Part shown: one piece after another, positions 38,871 to 44,739 of the stretch
Layout of the letters: each line of letters starts with the position of its first letter
Position numbering within the stretch: position 1 is the first letter of the stretch
Source: a virus
DNA: 64,000 bases
IMG/VR virus record: IMGVR_UViG_3300032323_001800
Coordinates: 62,001-126,000 of that record
Direction: 5' to 3' (one strand)
Translations under genes and position numbers: made by a program
Notes under the pieces: model-generated
What the model was told of the DNA's origin: nothing
The model's database searches: none
Seen by the model: the letters and a program-made list of their open reading frames with translations, nothing else

Positions 38871-40645
38871 TTAAAATAAAAAATTTAACAGTTCGTAACT
38901 TCATGAGTGTGGGTAATCAAACCCAAGCAATTGACTTTGACAAAGGACAATTAACTCTAGTCTTAGGTGAGAACCTGGATCTAGGCGGTGACGATAGCGG
39001 AGCCCGTAATGGTACGGGTAAGACTACTATTATTAACGGCCTTAGCTACGCTATCTACGGCCAAGCATTGACGAACATTAAGCGTGATAACTTAATCAAT
39101 AAAATTAACAGCAAAGGCATGTTGGTTACTGTTACCTTTGAAAAAGACGGAGTTGAATATCACATTGAACGCGGTCGCAAACCTAATTTATTGAAGTTTA
39201 GTATTAACGGTCATGAGCAAGAGCTTAAGGATCTAGACGAATCACAAGGTGATAGTAGAGAAACACAAAAAGCCATTGACGAAATGATGGGCATGAGTCA
39301 CGAAATGTTCAAACATCTCGTAGCATTAAACACATATACCGAGCCGTTTCTATCAATGAAGGCTGCTGATCAACGTGCCATCATTGAACAACTTTTAGGT
39401 ATTACTCTTTTATCAGAAAAAGCCGATGCTCTTAAAGATTCTATTAAGATTTCTAAAGAAGCAATTGCCACTGAGAACACACGAATTGAAACTGTTAAAG
39501 TTAGTAACGAAAGAATACAGCAAAGTATCGACGCACTAATTAGAAAACAAAAGATTTGGGAAGATACTAAAGAGAAAGCTCTTGAAGATCTTAGAAAGAG
39601 TATTGATGTTTTAGAAACTATCGATATTGACAAAGAAGTTATCGCACAAAAAGCACTAGTTGAATGGAATAAAAATAAAAAAGAACATACTAATTTAACA
39701 TCTATGATTGCTAAACAAACAGCAACATTAGAAAAAGAACAAAAAAACTTAGAAAAGTTAGAAAAAGAATTAGTAAGTCTCGCCGATCATAAGTGTCATG
39801 CGTGTGGGCAGGATCTGCATGACACAAAACATGAAGATATGCTTGCTTCTAAAGTTAAACAAGTCGAAGAAACGGCAGAATCTGTCAAGGAACATTTAAC
39901 AGAACTTAACGCACTCAATGAAGCAGTATCGTTATTAGGCGAGTTGGGTGTATGTCCTAGTGTTACGTATGATAATTTAGAAGAAGCACTTAATCATAAA
40001 AATACATTAGCTGGTTTAGAAAAAGATCTTTCTATCAAAGAAGTAGAAACTAATCCATACGAAGAACAAATTACAGAACTCCAATCAACTGCTGTTCAAG
40101 AAATAGACTGGAACACAGTAAATGACTTAACCAAAGTAAAAGATCATCAAGAATTTTTATATAAACTGCTGACTAACAAAGATAGTTTCGTAAGAAAACG
40201 TATTATTGATCAAAACTTAGCATTCCTAAATCAAAGACTAACGTATTATCTTGATAAGATCGGGTTGCCGCATCTTGTTGAATTCCAAAACGATCTAAGT
40301 GTTATTATCACTCAGCTAGGACAAGATTTGGACTTTGATAATTTAAGTCGTGGCGAACGCAATAGATTAATTTTAAGTATGAGTTGGGCTTTCCGCGATG
40401 TGTGGGAAAATCTATATCATCCTATCAACTTGTTATTCATTGACGAATTAGTAGATAGCGGAATGGATGCTAGTGGTGTTGAATCAAGTATTGCCGTACT
40501 TAAAAAGATGACTAGAGAGCGAAATAAGAATGTATTTTTAATTAGCCATCGAGACGATTTAACAAGCAGGGTAAATCATGTGCTTAAAGTTATTAAAGAA
40601 AACGGATTTACTAGTTACTCTAACGATGTAGAGATTGTTGAATGA
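38867..40645 (+). CDS. 46: Recombination endonuclease subunit gp46 (Rad50/SbcC-like)
   Basis: This 592-residue SMC-type ATPase has a Walker A near residues 45-54 (GARNGTGKTT). A coiled coil is interrupted by the zinc hook CHAC at about 315. The signature motif LSRGERNRL and Walker B LLFIDELVDSG follow, then a switch histidine in LISHRDD. T4 gp46 has 560 residues. It partners gp47. An unusual detail is the acidic insertion LDLGGDDSG just before the P-loop. The start overlaps gp47 and the end overlaps the 2OG oxygenase, both as ATGA, so the four downstream ORFs appear translationally coupled. Confidence 0.95.
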   Translation: MIKIKNLTVRNFMSVGNQTQAIDFDKGQLTLVLGENLDLGGDDSGARNGTGKTTIINGLSYAIYGQALTNIKRDNLINKINSKGMLVTVTFEKDGVEYHIERGRKPNLLKFSINGHEQELKDLDESQGDSRETQKAIDEMMGMSHEMFKHLVALNTYTEPFLSMKAADQRAIIEQLLGITLLSEKADALKDSIKISKEAIATENTRIETVKVSNERIQQSIDALIRKQKIWEDTKEKALEDLRKSIDVLETIDIDKEVIAQKALVEWNKNKKEHTNLTSMIAKQTATLEKEQKNLEKLEKELVSLADHKCHACGQDLHDTKHEDMLASKVKQVEETAESVKEHLTELNALNEAVSLLGELGVCPSVTYDNLEEALNHKNTLAGLEKDLSIKEVETNPYEEQITELQSTAVQEIDWNTVNDLTKVKDHQEFLYKLLTNKDSFVRKRIIDQNLAFLNQRLTYYLDKIGLPHLVEFQNDLSVIITQLGQDLDFDNLSRGERNRLILSMSWAFRDVWENLYHPINLLFIDELVDSGMDASGVESSIAVLKKMTRERNKNVFLISHRDDLTSRVNHVLKVIKENGFTSYSNDVEIVE

Positions 40646-41193
40646 AATATCAATACTATCTAATTTCAGATTTTTTAGATTGTGAAGAAATTAAAGAACT
40701 TAATCGAACATTAGAAAATAATGTTTCTAAAAATAATCAAGAAGTGCTGTTTGATGGAAACTATAAAAAAACTAGTGTTGTGTATTCTATACAACACAGC
40801 CATGTCTGGGATCAACTTGATAGATTTAGAAATATGATTCATTACACGAACAGAAATTATTTTGGATTAGATCTTTTTGAAATTTCAAAATATAGTACAG
40901 TAAATTATAATGTATATAATGGAGATGACTATGGTCAATATACATGGCATTCTGATGCTGAATTTAATCAATGTTATGACTTAAAATTAACTGCATTATT
41001 AAATTTATCAACTGAAGAGTTTTTAGGTGGTGATCTTATTTTATTTTTATCAGGCGAATATAAGATAGACGATTTTAATAAACCGGGATCATTATTAATT
41101 TTTCCAGCATGGACCCAACATAAAGTTACTCCCGTTACCAGTGGGGTTAGAAAAACGTTAAGTTTTTGGGCAGCAGGACCAAATTTGAAATGA
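40642..41193 (+). CDS. 2OG-Fe(II) oxygenase (prolyl hydroxylase-like)
   Basis: A 183-residue protein with a complete facial triad: H103 and D105 (YTWHSDAEF), H160 (FPAWTQHKVTPV) and R170 (GVRKTLSFWA) for 2-oxoglutarate. The ending GSLLIFPAWTQHKV and LSFWAAGP are typical of P4H-like enzymes, which occur widely in T4-like marine phages. Substrate unknown; protein prolyl or nucleobase hydroxylation are possibilities. It is not a close duplicate of the enzyme at 2599, whose triad lies in a differently spaced frame. It is translationally coupled to gp46 (ATGA) and to the following small gene. Confidence 0.88.
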   Translation: MKYQYYLISDFLDCEEIKELNRTLENNVSKNNQEVLFDGNYKKTSVVYSIQHSHVWDQLDRFRNMIHYTNRNYFGLDLFEISKYSTVNYNVYNGDDYGQYTWHSDAEFNQCYDLKLTALLNLSTEEFLGGDLILFLSGEYKIDDFNKPGSLLIFPAWTQHKVTPVTSGVRKTLSFWAAGPNLK

Positions 41194-41426
41194 GCACGGA
41201 CAGTCACGATCGAATGATCAAAGCATTTCAAGAATATTTCAAATGGCAAGAGCGATTTGAATACAAAGGCTCAGACGAAGCAGGCATCAAGGCACGATAT
41301 TGGTTATCAGAAATACGTAACGAGGCATCAACTAGGCGTGTAGAAATACAAGATAAAAGAGAACAAAGAAAAGCAGCCAGAAAAGGCATACTAGGCAGAC
41401 CTCCCAAGGTAACTAAAGGTACATGA
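41190..41426 (+). CDS. Small basic conserved protein with GRPPK tail
   Basis: A 78-residue protein starting at the ATG that overlaps the previous stop (ATGA). It is helical and highly charged (YWLSEIRNEASTRRVEIQDK, REQRKAARKG), ending GILGRPPKVTKGT. The GRPPK core recalls an AT-hook, so DNA binding is possible. I recall similarly small proteins after gp46 in marine T4-like phages, all unnamed. Its place between the recombination operon and a GIY-YIG nuclease suggests a nucleic-acid role. That is inference only. Confidence 0.65.
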   Translation: MSTDSHDRMIKAFQEYFKWQERFEYKGSDEAGIKARYWLSEIRNEASTRRVEIQDKREQRKAARKGILGRPPKVTKGT

Positions 41427-41911
41427 CATGGATATATCAGAATCAAACTGTAGAAGAACTACCCGAAGAATGCGTGGGCTTCGTCTATGTCATTGTCAAT
41501 AATATCTCTGGTAGAAAATACATAGGCAAAAAATTAGCAAAGTTTGCAAAAACTACCTACAAAGTAGTCAAACTAAAGAACGGAACTAAGAAAAAGAAAA
41601 AAATTAGAGGCAAAATAGAAAGCGATTGGCGTGATTATTACGGTTCAAACATAGAACTTAATAAGGACGTTGAACAGCTAGGCAAAGAAAACTTCACCAG
41701 AGAAATCATCTATTACTGTAATTCTAAAGCAGAATGCAGTTACATCGAGGCAAGAGAACAATTTAATCGTAAAGTTTTAGAATCTAATGACTGGTACAAC
41801 GGTCATATACAGGTTCGAGTTCATGGCTCTCACATAATAAAATCCCAACTTTTAATAGAATCACAGACAGACCAAAGTACTACACAGGCTCAAGAGAAAA
41901 AGGCAAAATAA
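41423..41911 (+). CDS. GIY-YIG-type putative endonuclease
   Basis: This 162-residue protein has the GIY-YIG-like start GFVYVIVNNISGRKYIGKK (residues 19-37). A lysine-rich insertion (KKKKK) follows, then DYYGSN, LGKENFTREII and a Glu in CSYIEAREQFN (about E109) where the family has its catalytic glutamate. The first motif reads V-Y-V rather than G-I-Y, so activity is uncertain. Such proteins are either homing enzymes or repair nucleases in phages. It is coupled by ATGA to the basic protein and is followed by a 500-base gene-free region. The C-terminal ~25 residues are Gln/Thr-rich and unlike the family. Confidence 0.75.
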   Translation: MTWIYQNQTVEELPEECVGFVYVIVNNISGRKYIGKKLAKFAKTTYKVVKLKNGTKKKKKIRGKIESDWRDYYGSNIELNKDVEQLGKENFTREIIYYCNSKAECSYIEAREQFNRKVLESNDWYNGHIQVRVHGSHIIKSQLLIESQTDQSTTQAQEKKAK

Positions 41912-42084
41912 AGCGGTTTTTTGGCTTGCGCAGGCCTAAGTTCGTGCGCTCTAAACCTGGTCAATCGTGGTCACAGGGACGGAATTCCATGCCGCAATGG
42001 TACTCAGCAACTACCCATAATGGATGAAGATCGCTCAAAGCCTGCGATTGTGCTGTTTGAAAAGGAAAAACAAAGGTAAAATGA
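41912..42084 (+). other. Gene-free stretch, unassigned
   Basis: This is the first part of a 500-base gap between the GIY-YIG gene and the next CDS. No ATG-initiated frame of useful length is found. A frame offset by -1 from the GIY-YIG gene stays open from about 41793 to 42024 without a convincing start; see the findings. It holds a GGAATTCC palindrome near 41982 but no promoter or terminator I can support. Confidence 0.4.
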
Positions 42085-42372
42085 GGGGAGAGAAACCCCG
42101 GATTATTAGATCAGTTAGCGTTGATTTAATAATTGCCGTCATATAAAGACGCAGCTCGTGGTACAGGATGACCGCCACTGTAATGCTGTAACGCTAAGTG
42201 ATATTGTTCGACTCGGATAATGTTTTTATCTTTGCCCGGCCTGGGCAAAGTGTGACTGAACGATCTGGATAATACTTAAAATGCTTCGCATACTATAAGT
42301 ACATCAGTATTAAAGAAAGAAACAAAATGTGTTTGAGCGAAGCGATAAACACGAGTGAGCGTAAGCTCACTC
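42085..42372 (+). ncRNA. Candidate structured noncoding RNA
   Basis: A dense series of inverted repeats in otherwise AT-rich DNA. They are GGGG/CCCC (42085-42099); an 8-base outer stem TTAGCGTT/AACGCTAA (42115-42122 with 42190-42197) enclosing nested CAGC/GCTG and GTGG/CCAC; CTTTGCCC/GGGCAAAG (42230-42250); ATGC/GCAT (42281-42291); GTGTTT/AAACAC (42329-42352); and directly after it GAGTGAGC-GTAA-GCTCACTC (42353-42372), a stable hairpin with a GNRA loop followed by TTATAAT. The last hairpin may end a transcript just before the late promoter at 42377. No match to tRNA, tmRNA or a group I intron core was found. Whether it is transcribed is unknown. Confidence 0.4.
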
Positions 42373-42376
42373 TTAT

Positions 42377-42384
42377 AATAAATA
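42377..42384 (+). promoter_or_regulatory. Late promoter octamer before the internal-head-protein candidate
   Basis: AATAAATA, 27 bases upstream of the ATG at 42412, immediately after the 42353-42372 hairpin. AGGAA lies between it and the start codon. Confidence 0.55.
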
Positions 42385-42411
42385 AGACTATTATCTTGCA
42401 GGAAATATAAA

Positions 42412-43590
42412 ATGAAAATTACTGACTTAATCGTAGAACAACAATTAGATGAAAAGCCTATGGGAGCTCTATCTGGTATAGGAAATAAAATAGCTTCTAA
42501 ATTTGGTAGTGGCAAAGCTATAGGTAAGTTAGATACTGGGAAGATCGCTAACGATTTAAGAAAGCAGTTTGACATATATCTAGGAAAGACTGGAGAACCA
42601 GCTGAACCTCAAGCTATTATTGATTTCTTATCATCAATGGGGTTACCTACTGATGCTGTTAATGCTAGCTCTGCTGCTGCAACAACAACAGCTCCTGCTA
42701 AAGATATGAAATCAACATTGGGTATCGGTAAAAATGCCGGACAACCAATGGCAACACCTAATCAACCTAAACGAGTTGATCCTACATTAGATCCTAGCGC
42801 ACCAATAGCAGCACCAAATCAACCATCAAGAGTTGATCCTACATTAGATCCTGCTGCGGGTGATACAACCAACTACGATATTCCTACCTTCCAACGCAAG
42901 GGCATGGCACCTCCTGTAACACAGCCAATGGATAAAAATAAATTTAATCAATCTGCTCTTAAAGCTAGATTAAAAGCAGGCTCTGGTGCTGGAAAAGTTA
43001 AAACAGGATTTGGTGGTTACAAAGCTGCCGCGGCTGCTAAAGGACTAAAAGCAGGCATGTATGACTCTGTGTCATACGACGATCTTAAACAAGAATTATT
43101 TTTAACAGAAGCACTAAGCGGTGGGCAAATAGATAAAATATTTCTTGCTACAGCACAATTAATGGCCAAACAAGGATTTGCAGGCGGAAATAACGCAGCA
43201 GCACCGGGTTCTAGCGCAGCAGCACCATCCGGCGCATCAAATACAGCAGCACCGGGTCCAGGCAGCAATCCTCAAAGTTTAGCAAAATCATTCTTGCAAG
43301 GATATAAAGATACACCTGGTGGCCAAAAAGGACAATCTAGTGCCTTTAATAAAACACAAGATCCAAACCAAGACTTTGCTGGAAATTTAAATTTCAATCA
43401 ATTGGCAAAACTATTGCCTAACACTGATCAACAAACATTAATCAGAGCACTGCGATTAGTTATTGGTGGTGGAAAATTAAATCAACAGCAGCTAGGTGTG
43501 TTAGGTGTTGCGATGACAGACATTGTTAAAGCAGATGCCCAAACAACTACTAAAATTATGCAGACTTTGAAAAGAATTAGTGCTGAATAA
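42412..43590 (+). CDS. Candidate internal head protein with capsid-targeting-like N-terminus
   Basis: This 392-residue protein opens MKITDLIVEQQLDEKP. T4 internal head proteins begin with a ~10-residue targeting peptide ending in a gp21 cleavage motif ([LI]-x-E), and here IVE (7-9) and LDE (12-14) fit that position. A further LTE is at 231-233. The rest is low-complexity: Ala/Pro/Gly-rich linkers, two copies of a PNQPxRVDPTLDP unit at about 116-147, and an AAP repeat near 265-285. Folded-looking segments are GGQIDKIFLATAQLM and a C-terminal helical region ending KIMQTLKRISAE. It could be packed into the prohead and ejected with DNA. A tail protein is the alternative. Preceded by a late octamer and AGGAA. 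Confidence 0.6.
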   Translation: MKITDLIVEQQLDEKPMGALSGIGNKIASKFGSGKAIGKLDTGKIANDLRKQFDIYLGKTGEPAEPQAIIDFLSSMGLPTDAVNASSAAATTTAPAKDMKSTLGIGKNAGQPMATPNQPKRVDPTLDPSAPIAAPNQPSRVDPTLDPAAGDTTNYDIPTFQRKGMAPPVTQPMDKNKFNQSALKARLKAGSGAGKVKTGFGGYKAAAAAKGLKAGMYDSVSYDDLKQELFLTEALSGGQIDKIFLATAQLMAKQGFAGGNNAAAPGSSAAAPSGASNTAAPGPGSNPQSLAKSFLQGYKDTPGGQKGQSSAFNKTQDPNQDFAGNLNFNQLAKLLPNTDQQTLIRALRLVIGGGKLNQQQLGVLGVAMTDIVKADAQTTTKIMQTLKRISAE

Positions 43591-43767
43591 TTAAAAGAAC
43601 GGTAGTCCTGATTTTTTAGTTGTTTCAAAATTTTCTTTGATTATATCGTCTATAATATCTCTTTCGTCAGAAGTTAAATTCATAGACTCGGCGTAGCTAA
43701 TACCGCCTCTCATATACCAAACAGTTCTAAGAGCGTTAGCTTTTATTATCTTGACTTCTTTTTCCAT
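43591..43767 (-). CDS. Short ORF fused by frameshift to gp26-like protein (T-type extension)
   Basis: The ORF gives 58 residues from the ATG at 43767 or 64 from a TTG at 43785. Its core is ANALRTVWYMRGGISYAESM followed by NLTSDERDIIDDIIKENFET and a terminal GLPFF. It is read in the -1 frame of the gp26-like gene, and that frame is open from the heptamer at 43821 through to this ORF's stop. The natural product may therefore be a ~360-residue fusion, like lambda gpG-T and other tail assembly chaperones. Independent translation is also possible (GGAGG lies near the ATG). The 3' end abuts the convergent gene at 43590. Confidence 0.75.
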   Translation of the reverse strand: MEKEVKIIKANALRTVWYMRGGISYAESMNLTSDERDIIDDIIKENFETTKKSGLPFF

Positions 43768-43805
43768 GGCCTCCGACTCCGCCAAGATGCTAGGGATATC
43801 TAGTG

Positions 43806-44672
43806 TCAGGAGGCGGCGCCGAAAAAATCGGCTTGGTCAAACGATAAATTAACTTGATACTGATGCTTACAATGTGGGCATTCAGTTGATAACGCATCAA
43901 TCTTTCCAGCATCTCTTGATTTAGATACAGCATCCTGTACTAAAGAAAATATCTTTTTATCTGTGTTAGCTAAAAATTCTTTAATAAACGCAGTATCAGT
44001 AACAATACCCGCAGAACATTCAATCTTGTCAATTGAATCAGACACAGTGTCTATGGTTAATTCAGTTAATTTAATAAAACTAGTTTGAAATAATTCTAAT
44101 TTTTTATCATCGGATATTGATTCATCATTGACGATTGAAAAAATTCTCTGTTGTTCAAAGGTTTTTAATGCTGTTCTTGTAATTTGATCATAGGTTAAAG
44201 GTCTGATCCAAAGCAGCATGTCATTATCTACTTCAAGACGAGTTGAAAACTCTATCTGTCTTAGGCTGTCTAATAGATTTCGAAGATCAACCATTTTTTC
44301 GTCTTGCTCATTACAGTTAGGACATGTAGTACCTACCTCCATTTCTTGACCAAATGTAGCATATCTTATAGATATTAGTACTGCATCGACGTCGATAGCT
44401 GGCATGAACCAAGGATTTTTAATATTGGGCACACAGCTTTTTATAACTTCGACCGTTGAAGCGCCATTCATAAGCGCATCCGGTGTGCGCATCAACAGCT
44501 CGTCTTTAGCAGTCATGGCAAACACCGGTAACTCTCCATTTTCCGGCATGTCTAATGCGTTTGGTGGATAGAATTTTCCTTTGCTAGGCAAGGTCATATA
44601 GATCTTTGGTTGTCTAAAAAACTGCGATAGCGGATTTTTTACCTGATTGTTTTGTTCCATTTTTTTATCCAT
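43806..44672 (-). CDS. 26: Baseplate hub / tail assembly protein gp26-like
   Basis: A 288-residue protein from the ATG at 44672; the ATG at 44660 (MEQNNQVKN) is an alternative. It contains FFRQPKIYMTLPSKGKFYPP, then MPENGELPVFAMTAKDELLM, RTPDALMNGASTVEVIKSC, VPNIKNPWFMPAIDVDAVLI and IRYATFGQEMEVGTTCPNC. I recognise this as the T4 gp26-type hub family (T4 gp26: 208 residues). Two CPxC pairs (TTCPNC and ECPHCKHQ) suggest a zinc-binding insertion and end. T4 gp26 and gp51 assist hub and tape-measure assembly. The last codons contain the slippery heptamer TTTTTTC. The gene is divergent from the tape measure, with its own TATAAATA late octamer 23 bases upstream. Confidence 0.82.
   Translation of the reverse strand: MDKKMEQNNQVKNPLSQFFRQPKIYMTLPSKGKFYPPNALDMPENGELPVFAMTAKDELLMRTPDALMNGASTVEVIKSCVPNIKNPWFMPAIDVDAVLISIRYATFGQEMEVGTTCPNCNEQDEKMVDLRNLLDSLRQIEFSTRLEVDNDMLLWIRPLTYDQITRTALKTFEQQRIFSIVNDESISDDKKLELFQTSFIKLTELTIDTVSDSIDKIECSAGIVTDTAFIKEFLANTDKKIFSLVQDAVSKSRDAGKIDALSTECPHCKHQYQVNLSFDQADFFGAAS
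43821..43827 (-). promoter_or_regulatory. Programmed -1 frameshift site (TTTTTTC)
   Basis: The minus-strand heptamer T TTT TTC is in the correct phase of the gp26-like frame (GAT TTT TTC) four codons before its stop. A -1 slip continues as CGG CGC CGC CTC and stays open into the 58-residue ORF. Downstream, GCCTCC can pair with GGAGGC about 6 bases after the heptamer, with a nested CTAG/CTAG hairpin in the loop. The region is GC-rich against an AT-rich background. Confidence 0.75.
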
Positions 44673-44677
44673 AAATA
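44670..44677 (+). promoter_or_regulatory. Late promoter octamer before the tape measure
   Basis: CATAAATA on the plus strand, 62 bases before the ATG at 44740. It overlaps the start codon of the divergent gp26-like gene. Confidence 0.5.
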
Positions 44678-44695
44678 AGTGTATATCTTGAAAAG

Positions 44696-44703
44696 TATTT
44701 ATA
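44696..44703 (-). promoter_or_regulatory. Late promoter TATAAATA before gp26-like gene
   Basis: A perfect TATAAATA on the minus strand, 23 bases before the ATG at 44672. Together with the plus-strand octamer at 44670 it forms a divergent promoter pair within 34 bases. Confidence 0.65.
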
Positions 44704-44739
44704 TACGTAGTTTTCAGTGAAAAATATTTAGGACTATAA

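Noticed and set aside
41805-41840. GGTTCGAGTTC resembling a tRNA T-loop
   Set aside because: The flanks cannot form a five-base T-stem or an acceptor stem, and it lies inside the GIY-YIG coding sequence.
42200-42225. GTTCGACTC in the gene-free region, like a tRNA T-arm
   Set aside because: The flanking bases give only G-U pairs and a mismatch, and no anticodon or acceptor arm fits.
41912-42411. Group I intron or tmRNA in the 500-base gap
   Set aside because: No P/Q/R/S-like core elements, no resume codon or tmRNA ends were recognised, and both flanking genes look complete.
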